Shown here: one piece after another, positions 54,251-62,891 of the stretch
Layout of the letters: every line of letters starts with the position of its first letter
Numbering within the stretch: position 1 is the first letter of the stretch
Assembly: GCA_910577755.1 (NCBI GenBank)
Contig: CAJTNL010000010.1
Coordinates: 1-64,000, forward strand
Direction of reading: 5' to 3'
DNA length: 64,000 bases
Source of the DNA: an uncultured Eubacteriales bacterium
GTDB lineage: Bacteria > Bacillota > Clostridia > Oscillospirales > Acutalibacteraceae
Made by a program: the position numbers and the translations under genes
Notes under the pieces: generated by a model
Databases searched by the model: none
What the model was told of the DNA's origin: nothing
Seen by the model: the letters and a program-made list of their open reading frames with translations, nothing else

Positions 54251-55264
54251 CTAATTTGTTATTAGTTCAATATTCATTTTTAGTTCCTCCATATTTTTAT
54301 GGGTATAAATCCGTTCACCCGTACCTTTCGATTTATGCCCCATGATCCTATCAATACAAACCTTGTTTGCCCCGGCAGAATCAAGGCGGCTTCTGAATGT
54401 GTGGCGGCATTCGTGAGGGGTGTGCTGCATTTCCAATCTTTCCATGATTTTAGCCCAAAAAGTAAGTCTATATTGGTTTTGGTTCAACTTCTTTCCATTG
54501 TGCTCAAACAAATAACCGCTTTTGGACTGTTTAACCCGTTTTTGAAATATGTGTTGAATTTTTGAATGAATGGGTATAACTCTGTTCTTTCCTGCTGCTG
54601 TTTTCGTTCCCCCAATTATAGTTTGGATTTTAAGGTCAACGCTAGAAGTTTTTAAGTCAATCATTTCTGAAATCCTAAACCCCGTGTAAAGGAAGAACAA
54701 AACGGAATCAACCCATTCCAATTTTTCATTTTCCCAAAGTCGTGAAACTTCTTCATTTGTGAAAATTTCCTTGCTTGTTTCTGGTATGGGTTCAGAGGTA
54801 AGCAGATCAGAATAGCATTTTGAAACTATATCAAGTTCCATTGCGAAACGGTCAAGATGTCCAAAAAGGTTTTTAATCGCCCCTTGTGTAGAATAACCGC
54901 AACCGCAGCTATCAATGCAATCTTGCATTTGATATGATTTGATTTGTTTATATTTCAGATTTTTTAATTTGGAACAATGCTTGTATGCTGCTTTCAAGGA
55001 AGTTTGATTTGCTTTTCCCAATTTAGCAGCTCGCTTTTCAAGCCATAGTTCATAGAGTTCTTGAAAGGTGATTTTATCCGTTTCAATATCCCACGGATCA
55101 TTGTTGTAATTGGCAAGCATTATCAAACCTTCTTCCCGTGTTGCAGCGTAACCTATGGGCTTTTGCTTTCCTGATACACCTTCCTTAACAATCCACGGTT
55201 TTCTTCTATTGCCTGACAGCTTAGTAACTGTTCCATATCTGTTTGGATTCTTAATAGGGAACAC
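54251..55264 (-). CDS. Prophage tyrosine integrase
   Basis: A phage-type tyrosine recombinase of about 338 residues that catalyses integration and excision. The N-terminal arm-binding part reads IKNPNRYGTVTKLSGNRRKP, then a SAM-like core domain, then the catalytic domain with Arg in LYTGFRISEM, H-x-x-R in TPHECRHTFRSR, a late His in IMGHKSKG, and the Tyr nucleophile in GERIYTHKN. GTG 55262-55264 is the likely start; the frame is open further upstream but that part overlaps the HNH gene and looks unlike an integrase. It marks the left end of the prophage. Confidence 0.88.
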   Translation of the reverse strand: MFPIKNPNRYGTVTKLSGNRRKPWIVKEGVSGKQKPIGYAATREEGLIMLANYNNDPWDIETDKITFQELYELWLEKRAAKLGKANQTSLKAAYKHCSKLKNLKYKQIKSYQMQDCIDSCGCGYSTQGAIKNLFGHLDRFAMELDIVSKCYSDLLTSEPIPETSKEIFTNEEVSRLWENEKLEWVDSVLFFLYTGFRISEMIDLKTSSVDLKIQTIIGGTKTAAGKNRVIPIHSKIQHIFQKRVKQSKSGYLFEHNGKKLNQNQYRLTFWAKIMERLEMQHTPHECRHTFRSRLDSAGANKVCIDRIMGHKSKGTGERIYTHKNMEELKMNIELITN

Positions 55265-55760
55265 CTTCTTTCTTACAACGGGTTTGATTATGCCGCTGTT
55301 CCTTAGCTGTAGCCCATCTACAATTTGAAGGTTCATATTTCCCGTTAGGATCAATTCTATCAATACTCAAATTCTCTTTATATCCGTGTAGAACCGCCCA
55401 ATTTCTAAAAGTCCAATAGTTGTACTTCCAATTATCACATATTGTTACGCCTTTACCGCCATAATATCTTTTGTAATCTGGCGAATTGGGGTTACTACAG
55501 CGGTTTTTCATTGCTTGCCAAATACGATATAATCTTGTGCCACATTCCCCATGTGTAGTTCTGTTTGGACTTGAAATGTGTTTTTCTTTGTCAAGGCAAC
55601 CACATGATTTTGTATGCCCTTGTTGTAATGAGTTACTGGAAATAATTTTAGAATTTCCACATTCACATTTGTAAAGCCACATTGAACGATTATATTTATT
55701 TTTTTCGCTATAAGATATAACCGTCAATCTACCATAAGTTTTTCCTATTAGATTTTTCAT
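55251..55760 (-). CDS. HNH endonuclease, homing type
   Basis: A 169-residue phage-type endonuclease. The N-terminus GKTYGRLTVISY, zinc-like Cys pairs (YKCECGN and SCGCLD), KNRCSNPNSPDYKRYYGGKG and the HNH core SIDRIDPNGKYEPSNCRWA followed by RHNQT are typical of free-standing HNH homing nucleases in phages. Its last 14 bases overlap the integrase GTG start. Such genes spread by cutting DNA lacking them. Whether it affects integrase expression is inference. Confidence 0.85.
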   Translation of the reverse strand: MKNLIGKTYGRLTVISYSEKNKYNRSMWLYKCECGNSKIISSNSLQQGHTKSCGCLDKEKHISSPNRTTHGECGTRLYRIWQAMKNRCSNPNSPDYKRYYGGKGVTICDNWKYNYWTFRNWAVLHGYKENLSIDRIDPNGKYEPSNCRWATAKEQRHNQTRCKKEGVPY

Positions 55761-55784
55761 AACTTCACCGCCTATTTACTTGTG

Positions 55785-55887
55785 AAATCAGGCGTGAAGT
55801 GCTATAATATCAGTTGACCGCTGAAAATCACTTCATCCTGATTTTTGGTCGCTTCCCCCTGTTGGTGTTGCAGCACTGACGGGGGAA
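55785..55887. repeat. Two successive hairpins between HNH and membrane-protein genes
   Basis: AAATCAGGCGTGAAGTG (55785-55801) pairs with CACTTCATCCTGATTT (55829-55844). Then TTCCCCC (55853-55859) pairs with GGGGGAA (55881-55887), followed by a T-run. The second has terminator form on the plus strand; on the minus strand it separates two co-oriented prophage genes. Confidence 0.55.
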
Positions 55888-55892
55888 TTTTT

Positions 55893-56432
55893 TTAATCAA
55901 AATAATTCAAATTATAAGTAACATATATGGTATTAAAAGTTTTGTTCTCCTTGTCGTAATTATAGAATTCAACTTCCGCTACATTATCTGACACCGGGGA
56001 AAATTTATATGTTGTTCCAGTATCAACAGTTTTCTTTGCGTTTTCACCGGGAACAATCCCAAACATAGCAAAGATATTATCCGAATTTGATCCTTCAACT
56101 TTCCAGTGTGTATTAGAAAACAAACGAAGCTTTATAACTGTATCTTCATAAAGAATAAATTCCCCATAAAAACCTTCAAAATTATAGGTATAAATCTGCA
56201 TTTGAAATTCACCTTTAGATGTTTGATTATTCCAATTTTCTATATTCGTGGGTTCGCCTAATTCATTTTTTAGTTCATCTGTTGAAATACGACTGAGTTT
56301 TGAACAATCAAACACCACTGAAATATTTTCTTGTTTTTGGTACTGTTCGGGATTTTGAATAATTCGGTATATTCCAAACCCTAAAGCACCGATCAGGATC
56401 ACACCTATAATTAAACCAACCTTTTTCTTCAT
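55893..56432 (-). CDS. Prophage-encoded membrane-anchored protein of unknown function
   Basis: From ATG 56430-56432 (GGAAG six bases upstream) the product of about 179 residues starts MKKKVGLIIGVILIGALG, a short basic end and one hydrophobic anchor. An external acidic domain of about 150 residues without cysteines follows. I do not recognise the family. Its place between integrase and repressor, on the lysogenic strand, suggests expression in the lysogen, where surface proteins often alter superinfection or host traits. That role is inferred. Confidence 0.65.
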   Translation of the reverse strand: MKKKVGLIIGVILIGALGFGIYRIIQNPEQYQKQENISVVFDCSKLSRISTDELKNELGEPTNIENWNNQTSKGEFQMQIYTYNFEGFYGEFILYEDTVIKLRLFSNTHWKVEGSNSDNIFAMFGIVPGENAKKTVDTGTTYKFSPVSDNVAEVEFYNYDKENKTFNTIYVTYNLNYFD

Positions 56433-56468
56433 AGTAAACTTCCTTCTTGTTTGAAAGGTTAATTTCAA

Positions 56469-56699
56469 ACATTCAACTTATTCAACTTCAACTTGTTATT
56501 TTCTTTATAATTATTTTTAGAGAAACACTGTAAATTAGCGTTGCAAAAATCCTATTTATAAAGAACTTAAAATCAACTTGAAGAAGTTGAATGAAAACAC
56601 GAAAAACCGCATAATATCAAGGTTTTTCGCCATTCAACTTACACAACTACAACTTGAATGTATCTTGAATTTAAGTTGTAGTTTTGAAATCTACATAGA
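56469..56699. repeat. Spacer with many TTCAACTT repeats
   Basis: TTCAACTT occurs at 56472-56479, 56481-56488, 56487-56494 and 56633-56640, and inverted (AAGTTGAA) at 56584-56591. TCAACTT-GAAG-AAGTTGA (56573-56590) is a perfect inverted repeat. AACTACAACTT/AAGTTGTAGTT (56645-56683) and CGAAAAACC/GGTTTTTCG (56600-56629) form further hairpins. No gene is seen. It could be a binding array or terminators after the repressor. Confidence 0.5.
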
Positions 56700-57212
56700 T
56701 CACATTGCCTTTCCGCCTGATGATTCTTTTTGAATGGAATATTTTTCTTGTTCAAGTAAAGATTCAACCATATTATAAATTGCCCCGCGAATACCAGCGC
56801 GATCCGGCTCATCCAGCTTTGAATATTGGGAAAGAAGATGCGTTATTTCTTTCCGTTCTTTTGGTTTAACAGATAAAAGTTGGGAAAATAATTGGAATGT
56901 ATCATTTCCGTATTTTTGTTCAATTAGTTTAGCAATTTCTTCTTCCGATTCACTCTTTGTAAGTTTTTTATCCCAACCAACAATATCTTCTTCCGTTGCT
57001 TTTTCGCTTCCAGACAGCCAATATCCTAATTCTTCAACTGAAACTTGCAATGTGGATGCTAACTTGTAAAGTTTGTCACCTCTGATGGTTTTAATATTTC
57101 CGCTTTCCCATCTCTGCACAGTGGCTTCTGTAACACCAACACGGGTTGCTACTTCTATTAGCGTAAGTTTTAATTCTTTGCGTCGATTCTTGAGCTTATT
57201 ACCGAAATTCAG
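56700..57212 (-). CDS. Prophage repressor, XRE-type helix-turn-helix
   Basis: The N-terminus has a Cro/CI-type helix-turn-helix (KNRRKELKLTLIEVATRVGV, then TEATVQRWESGN) followed by a helical C-terminal part. There is no Ser-Lys LexA-like protease signature. The frame opens at TTG 57230, but GGGAGG at the complement of 57221-57226 is ideally spaced for a CTG start at 57210-57212 (LNFGNKLKNRR). The divergent region carries a matching inverted repeat. It probably maintains lysogeny and now borders the tape-measure remnant directly. Confidence 0.82.
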   Translation of the reverse strand: MNFGNKLKNRRKELKLTLIEVATRVGVTEATVQRWESGNIKTIRGDKLYKLASTLQVSVEELGYWLSGSEKATEEDIVGWDKKLTKSESEEEIAKLIEQKYGNDTFQLFSQLLSVKPKERKEITHLLSQYSKLDEPDRAGIRGAIYNMVESLLEQEKYSIQKESSGGKAM

Positions 57213-57248
57213 GACTACCACCTCCCTCAATGTAAATTTTACTGTACA

Positions 57249-57278
57249 CTTTCGCTAAAGTCAATGCGTTTACGAAAG
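57249..57278. promoter_or_regulatory. Candidate repressor operator
   Basis: CTTTCGCTAAA (57249-57259) and TTTACGAAAG (57269-57278) form an inverted repeat with one extra base, centred between the repressor start and the truncated tape-measure frame. This is the expected place for the early lytic operator, now facing tail genes. Confidence 0.5.
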
Positions 57279-57282
57279 AATT

Positions 57283-58587
57283 TTGAAAAATATTAAAAAA
57301 CTTTCTTATACGTATTTGATGGCGTTTCAGCCCGTTCTTCAAAGAATGAATGAAATTGCCAACAGTGAAGCTTTCCAAAGTTTTGTGAATGGTGCGATTG
57401 AAACCCTTTCAATGGTGGCGGGAATTACCCTTGAAATCTTTGATTTGCTTGTGAGTGTTGCGAGTGCTGTTGCTGATAACTGGTCGTGGTTATCCCCTAT
57501 CATCTACGGTGTAGTCGGGGCTTTAGCAGTTTATTATGGCTGGCAGCTTGCAGTAAATACAATTAGTGCAATCAGCAAAGGAATTAAGATTGCCTTGTGT
57601 ATAGCTTCTTATGCGCACGCAGCGGCTACGGGTGCAGAAGTAAGCGCAACAGCAGCGGCTACAGCGGCACAATATGGACTAAACACAGCAATGTACGCTT
57701 GTCCTCTTGTGTGGATAATCATTCTTATAATCGCCCTGATCGCTCTTTTCTATGCAGCGGTTGCAGCGGTAAATCACTTTGCCGGAACTTCCGTTTCCGC
57801 AACGGGTGTAATTTGCGATGCGTTTATGGTTGCCCTTGCCTTTATCGGCAATATCTTCATTGCCTTGTGGAACTTGGCTGTAGATGTATTTGTACTGATT
57901 TATAACCTTGTAGCGGAAGTTGCAAATTTCATAGGTAATGTGTTTGTTGATCCGATTGGATCAGTTTGTCGACTTTTCTCTAGCATGGCTGATTTTGTTT
58001 TAGGTATTCTTCAAGCGTTGGCTTCAGCTATCGACTGGATTTTCGGCTCAAACCTTGCTGGCGCAGTTCAGGGTTGGCGTGATTCTCTTGGCGGTTGGGT
58101 AGATGATACCTTTGGCAAGGGTGATGAAGTCATGGCAAAAATGAACGCTGATGATATGAAGCTTGATCGTTTTGACTATGGTGAAGCTTGGAATGCAGGA
58201 TATTCTTTTGGTCAATGGATAGATGAAAGCGTTGCAAACTTCGATCCTTCCAGCCTGTTTAGCACCAATGTTCCTAATCTGGGTGATTACGCTGATTTGA
58301 GTAATTACGGAGCAGGACTTGATGGAATAGGGGGTAGTGTTGACGATATTGCTGGAAATACTGGAAAAATCGCTGACAGTATGGCTATTACAGAAGAAGA
58401 ATTGAAGTATTTGCGTGATATTGCCGAACAGGAAGCTATCAACAGATACACAACCGCAGAAATTACCATTCAACAGACGAACCACAACAATGTTTCTAGC
58501 AAAATGGATTTGGATGGTGTGATTTCAGGGCTTACCGATGCTACAAATGAAGCGGCTGATATTATAGCGGAAGGGGTGCATGAATGA
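57283..58587 (+). pseudogene. Tail tape-measure protein, C-terminal remnant
   Basis: Tape-measure proteins set tail length and are usually 700-1500 residues. Only about 430 residues remain, starting in the conserved C-terminal part (LMAFQPVLQRMNEIANS, then NWSWLSPIIYGVVGAL) with its hydrophobic segments (CPLVWIIILIIALIALFYAA) and a C-terminal HNNVSSKMDLDGVI stretch. The first ten or so codons (MKNIKKLSYT) look like junction sequence. It begins 53 bp from the repressor frame, so a deletion removed everything between. Downstream genes are intact and overlap it as in PBSX-like phages. Confidence 0.8.
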
Positions 58588-59276
58588 TGAGTAAAGCCGG
58601 ATATGATTTCTACTTAAAAAAATGCTTGTTACCAATCGCCCCAGAAAAGTTGGAATTAAAAATTAACAACGCAAACAGTACGCTTACCCTGATAAATGAA
58701 GGGGAAATAAACATTCTAAAAACCTCTGAACTAACAGATGTTGAATTTGAGTGTAGAATTCCACAAGTGAAATATCCGTTTGCAACCTATAAATCCGGGT
58801 TTAAGGGGGCTTCTTATTTCCTTGATTACTTTGAAAGATTGAAAGTAGACAAGAAACCCTTTCAATTTATCGTTTCCCGGACAATGCCGAATGGGAAGGT
58901 TCTGTTTTCAACTAATATGAAGGTATCATTGGAAGATTACAAAATTACGGAACAGGCGAAAGACGGCTTTGATTTAAAAGTGAAAATCAAGTTGAAGCAA
59001 TATCGGGATTACGGAACAAAAACCGTAAGTATAAAAATTGCCGCTTCCAAACCGAAAGTAACAGTTGAAAAACCACGGGCAGCGGAAACAAACCCCATTC
59101 CGCACACAACCCAAACCTATACAGTCGTTCGGGGAGACTGTCTTTGGAACATTGCCAAACGATTTTACGGGAATGGGGCAAAATACACAATTATCTACAA
59201 CGCTAACAGAGGGATAATTGGTGGAAATCCAAACTTGATATATCCCGGTCAAGTGTTGACGATTCCAACTGCTTAA
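58584..59276 (+). CDS. LysM-domain tail protein (XkdP-like)
   Basis: This 230-residue protein follows the tape-measure gene with a four-base overlap, as xkdP does in PBSX. The C-terminal 50 residues form a LysM domain (TYTVVRGDCLWNIAKRFYG, then IIYNANRGIIGGNPNLIYPG) that binds peptidoglycan or baseplate hub partners. The N-terminal part is the usual tail-hub spacer. It would sit at the tube-baseplate junction. Confidence 0.88.
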   Translation: MMSKAGYDFYLKKCLLPIAPEKLELKINNANSTLTLINEGEINILKTSELTDVEFECRIPQVKYPFATYKSGFKGASYFLDYFERLKVDKKPFQFIVSRTMPNGKVLFSTNMKVSLEDYKITEQAKDGFDLKVKIKLKQYRDYGTKTVSIKIAASKPKVTVEKPRAAETNPIPHTTQTYTVVRGDCLWNIAKRFYGNGAKYTIIYNANRGIIGGNPNLIYPGQVLTIPTA

Positions 59277-59289
59277 AGAGGGTGTTTTA

Positions 59290-60270
59290 ATGAATGTTGA
59301 ACTTTTGATTTCTGATCCTTCCAGTACAAAGGCATATATCCCGATTGTGGAAGAAGGGATTGAATGGAGTACAGAAAGAAGAAGCACTCCCGGCAAGCTG
59401 ACTTTCAAACTTGTAAAAGATTCCATTATCAATTTTCAGGAAGGTGCGGCGGTTCGCTTGAAAGTGGACGGGAAACCCGTTTTCTTTGGATTTGTGTTCA
59501 CTAAAAAGCGGGATAAAAATCAGATTATAGAAGTAACCGCTTACGATCAATTACGATACTTGAACAACAAAGATACCTATGTTTACGAGAACAAAACGGC
59601 TTCACAGTTTATTCAGATGATTGCAGCGGATTTTTCTTTGAACACCGGAACGCTGGAGGATACCGGATATGTGATTACTTCACGGGTGGAAGATAACACT
59701 TCTCTATTTGACATGATAGAAAATGCCCTTGATTTAACTTTGCAGAACAGCAAGGAAATGTTTGTTTTATATGACGATTTCGGCAAGCTGACATTAAAAA
59801 ATATTTCTTCAATGTATGTTGGTGAACTGGGGGCATACCTGATGATTGATGAAGAAGCCGGGGAAAATTTTGAATATACTTCCAGTATTGACAGCGACAC
59901 CTACAACAAAGTGAAATTGACCTATGACAATGAGGGAACAGGAAAGCGGGAAGTTTACATTGCACAGGATTCAAGCCACATGAACGCATGGGGTGTATTG
60001 CAGTATTTTGACACGCTGCAAAAGGGTGAAAACGGGCAAGCAAAAGAGGATGCCCTGTTGAAGCTATACAACAGCAAAACAAGAAATCTGAAAATCATGA
60101 ACGTTTTGGGAGATACACGGGTAAGAGCCGGAAGCATGGTCGTGATAAATCTTGCTTTGGGTGATGTGAATGTAAAAAATTTTATGCTGGTTGAAAAGGT
60201 GAAACACACTTTTAAGCTGGATGCACATTTTATGGATTTAACACTTCGAGGGGGTGAATTTATTGCCTGA
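59290..60270 (+). CDS. Baseplate hub protein (XkdQ/gpD-like)
   Basis: A 326-residue homologue of XkdQ, the late-control-D-type hub that joins the tail tube to the spike. Typical are EGIEWSTERRSTPGKLTFKL near the start, VFFGFVFTKKRDK and YDQLRYLNN. It lies 13 bp after the LysM gene and overlaps the next gene by 17 bp. Confidence 0.85.
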   Translation: MNVELLISDPSSTKAYIPIVEEGIEWSTERRSTPGKLTFKLVKDSIINFQEGAAVRLKVDGKPVFFGFVFTKKRDKNQIIEVTAYDQLRYLNNKDTYVYENKTASQFIQMIAADFSLNTGTLEDTGYVITSRVEDNTSLFDMIENALDLTLQNSKEMFVLYDDFGKLTLKNISSMYVGELGAYLMIDEEAGENFEYTSSIDSDTYNKVKLTYDNEGTGKREVYIAQDSSHMNAWGVLQYFDTLQKGENGQAKEDALLKLYNSKTRNLKIMNVLGDTRVRAGSMVVINLALGDVNVKNFMLVEKVKHTFKLDAHFMDLTLRGGEFIA

Positions 60271-60658
60271 TGCAGTAGAATTAGTGAAAACAATTAAGCG
60301 GGCAGCGTTGGATGCTGTAAATGCTTCAAAGCCGGTTGAAGTCTGTTTCGGAAAGGTAACAAGTGCTTCCCCCTTGAAAATCCTTGTGGAACAGAAAATG
60401 ACATTAGGAGAAGCACAGCTTATTCTTTGCCGGAATGTCACAAACTATAAAACTTCAATTACCGGGGGCAATATTCACAATTATTACTATACGGGATCAA
60501 CAACGGATTTAGGAAAAGCCCCCGTTTCCCCTTCCCGTGTTCACGCTATGGGTAAAATTCAAGTCACCGTTCATAATGGGTTGGTTGTCGGTGATGAAGT
60601 TATCCTTTTAAGGCAGCAGGGCGGGCAAAAATATATTGTGGTGGATAGAATCGGATGA
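60254..60658 (+). CDS. DUF2577 baseplate protein (XkdR-like)
   Basis: This 134-residue protein has the pattern of DUF2577 (FGKVTSASPLKILVEQKM, then GDEVILLRQQGGQKYIVVDR) and the same place as xkdR in PBSX. It is probably an OB-fold spike or hub component. It overlaps both neighbours slightly. Confidence 0.82.
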   Translation: MNLLPDAVELVKTIKRAALDAVNASKPVEVCFGKVTSASPLKILVEQKMTLGEAQLILCRNVTNYKTSITGGNIHNYYYTGSTTDLGKAPVSPSRVHAMGKIQVTVHNGLVVGDEVILLRQQGGQKYIVVDRIG

Positions 60659-61059
60659 TACCTTCAACCACAGCCTTTCTTGAACAGGATTTTGAGATTG
60701 AGGAACAGCCAACCCATACCTACAAAATGAATCTTGAAAGCAATCTGATCCGGGGTTATACAGACGGACAGGAAGCAATGATTCAAGCAATATATAAAAT
60801 CCTTTCTACGGAACGATACCAATATATCATGTATTCGTGGAATTACGGGATTGAATTGCTTGATTTGTACGGTGAACCCGTTTCTTATGTTTGTCCTGAA
60901 TTAGAACGCCGGATCACAGAAGCCCTTACATGGGATGATAGAATTCAAAGCGTGGATAATTTTGAATTTAACATTTCAAAAAAGGGTGAAATCCATGTAA
61001 CTTTTATTGCACATACCGTTTTCGGTGATGTGGTTGTTGAAAAGGTGGTGAATTTTTAA
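60655..61059 (+). CDS. DUF2634 baseplate protein (XkdS-like, gp25-related)
   Basis: The 134-residue product has IRGYTDGQEAMIQAIYKIL-like sequence, YQYIMYSWNYGIELLDLYG and VCPELERRITEAL, typical of XkdS/DUF2634. These relate to the gp25 wedge and sheath initiator of contractile tails. It overlaps xkdR- and xkdT-like genes by one to four bases. Confidence 0.85.
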   Translation: MIPSTTAFLEQDFEIEEQPTHTYKMNLESNLIRGYTDGQEAMIQAIYKILSTERYQYIMYSWNYGIELLDLYGEPVSYVCPELERRITEALTWDDRIQSVDNFEFNISKKGEIHVTFIAHTVFGDVVVEKVVNF

Positions 61060-62258
61060 TGTATGAAGATGTAACCTATGAAGTTATCCTTGAACGTATG
61101 TTGAACCGAGTATCAGATAAGTTTGATAAGAGGGAAGGTTCGATTATCTTTGATACTCATTCCCCAACAGCTATTGAATTTCAAATTTTATATATTGAAC
61201 TTGATGTTATTCTACGGGAAGCCTACGGTGATACAGCTTCAAGGGAATTTCTTATTAGGCATTGCAAGGACAGAGGAATTACACCGTATGAAGCAACCCA
61301 CGCTGTTTTGAAAGGTGAGTTCACTCCGACGAACATTGATGTTTCCGGGCGGAGGTTCAATATAGGTTCAATGAATTTTATTGTGACTGAAAAAATCGCA
61401 GATGGTGAATATCAGGTGCAATGTGAAACCCCCGGTATTGTCGGCAACCAGCAGTTGGGAACTATGATTCCGATAGAATATATTGAAGGGCTTGAAACGG
61501 CTGAACTTACGGAAATTCTGATTCCCGGCGAGGATGAAGAAGAAACGGAAGATTTGCGAACCCGCTATTTTAAAAGCTTCAATGAAAAAGCTTTCGGGGG
61601 CAATGTTCGTGATTACCTTGAAAAAACAAACGCCATTCCGGGCGTTGGAAGTACCAAAGTAACAAGAGCTTGGAATGATAACCTTCGCCCCGCTGAAATG
61701 ATACCTTCCGCATCGGTCAAAGCGTGGTATAACACGATCAAGTCTACTTTAAGCGGCGAACCCGCAACATGGTTTGAAACTGTGTTCAATGCGGCGGCTG
61801 ATAAGAAGCTGACAACCGGGGGAACGGTGCTTTTAACAATCCTAAATTCTGATTTTGGGGTTGCTTCTGATACCCTGATTCAGACGGTGCAGCAAACTAT
61901 TGATCCTGACGAATACGCCGGGGAAGGTTACGGTGTAGCACCTATCGGGCATATTGTGAAGGTTGAAAGTGCGAAAACCCAGAATGTGATTGTGAAAACC
62001 AACATTACCTTTGATATGGGTTATGGTTGGTCGAACCTTCAAAGTTCAATCAATGATGTAATTTCAAATTATTTACTTGAACTTCGTAAATCGTGGGCTG
62101 ACAGCCCTTATTTGGTGGTTCGTATCAGTCAAATTGAAACCCGCCTTTTAGGTATCAAGGGCATTGTGGATATTGGCAACACCAAAATAAACGGGGCTTC
62201 TGATAACCTGACTTTGGGAAAATATGAAATTCCGGTGTTTGGGGGTGCGAGTGCATGA
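61059..62258 (+). CDS. Baseplate J/gp47 family protein (XkdT-like)
   Basis: A 399-residue baseplate wedge protein. IIFDTHSPTAIEFQILYIEL, YGDTASREFLIRHCKDRGI, TEDLRTRYFKSFNEKAFGGN and KTNAIPGVGSTKVTRAW are strong family signatures. Baseplate J proteins link the wedge to the sheath in contractile tails, which identifies this as a myovirus-type module. Confidence 0.92.
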   Translation: MYEDVTYEVILERMLNRVSDKFDKREGSIIFDTHSPTAIEFQILYIELDVILREAYGDTASREFLIRHCKDRGITPYEATHAVLKGEFTPTNIDVSGRRFNIGSMNFIVTEKIADGEYQVQCETPGIVGNQQLGTMIPIEYIEGLETAELTEILIPGEDEEETEDLRTRYFKSFNEKAFGGNVRDYLEKTNAIPGVGSTKVTRAWNDNLRPAEMIPSASVKAWYNTIKSTLSGEPATWFETVFNAAADKKLTTGGTVLLTILNSDFGVASDTLIQTVQQTIDPDEYAGEGYGVAPIGHIVKVESAKTQNVIVKTNITFDMGYGWSNLQSSINDVISNYLLELRKSWADSPYLVVRISQIETRLLGIKGIVDIGNTKINGASDNLTLGKYEIPVFGGASA

Positions 62259-62875
62259 CAAGAGAAGTTGACCTTGTTTCATACTTGCCTCCGTTCATGG
62301 CAGAGTTCAAAGAAATTGCCGTTACTTTGGAAGCGGAAAACCCTGAATTTGTGCTTGTATGGAACGCCGCTGAAAGGGTTCTGAAAAATGAATTCATTGA
62401 AACGGCTGACGAATACGGAATTTCAAGGTTTGAAAAAATTTTGGACATTTTACCTTCAAATGAAGATACCCTTGAAAGCCGTCGTGTAAGAGTTCAAGCC
62501 CGGTGGTTTAATTCTATCCCCTATACAATGAAATCTTTCCTTGCAAAGCTGATTGCCTTGTGTGGGGACTCTGATTTTAAGGTTACAAAGGAATATCAGA
62601 ATTACAAAGTTGAAATCCTGACAAACCTTGAACTATTCGGACAAGTGGAAGAACTAGAACATATCATTAAAAGCATAATACCATGTAACATAATTGTAAG
62701 CTCTGAAAATGAAATTCCTTGTCATGCGGATGGCTTTGCATTTATTACTGGGGGAGTATGTGCGGTAGAACACTTCTTTATTACTAATGATGAAACGACA
62801 AATTGCATAATTAGCGGTAAACATTCAGTTGGTTCGGGTGTAATTTCTTGTGAAATCATTGAGATCAAACAATAA
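62255..62875 (+). CDS. DUF2313 baseplate protein (XkdU/YmfQ-like)
   Basis: The 206-residue protein starts TREVDLVSYLPPFMAEFKEI and has EYGISRFEKILDILPSNEDTL-type sequence with LESRRVRVQARWFN, typical of YmfQ/XkdU. It lies between gp47 and the tail fibre as in PBSX. It overlaps xkdT by four bases. Confidence 0.88.
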   Translation: MTREVDLVSYLPPFMAEFKEIAVTLEAENPEFVLVWNAAERVLKNEFIETADEYGISRFEKILDILPSNEDTLESRRVRVQARWFNSIPYTMKSFLAKLIALCGDSDFKVTKEYQNYKVEILTNLELFGQVEELEHIIKSIIPCNIIVSSENEIPCHADGFAFITGGVCAVEHFFITNDETTNCIISGKHSVGSGVISCEIIEIKQ

Positions 62876-62891
62876 GAAAGGGTTGAAATAC

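Noticed and set aside
54130..54345. 71-codon open frame at the prophage boundary
   Set aside because: It crosses the hairpin and the integrase end on the opposite strand and has no ribosome site.
55785..55887. Group I or II intron around the HNH gene
   Set aside because: Hairpins are present but no intron core motifs or split host gene are visible; the HNH gene seems free-standing.
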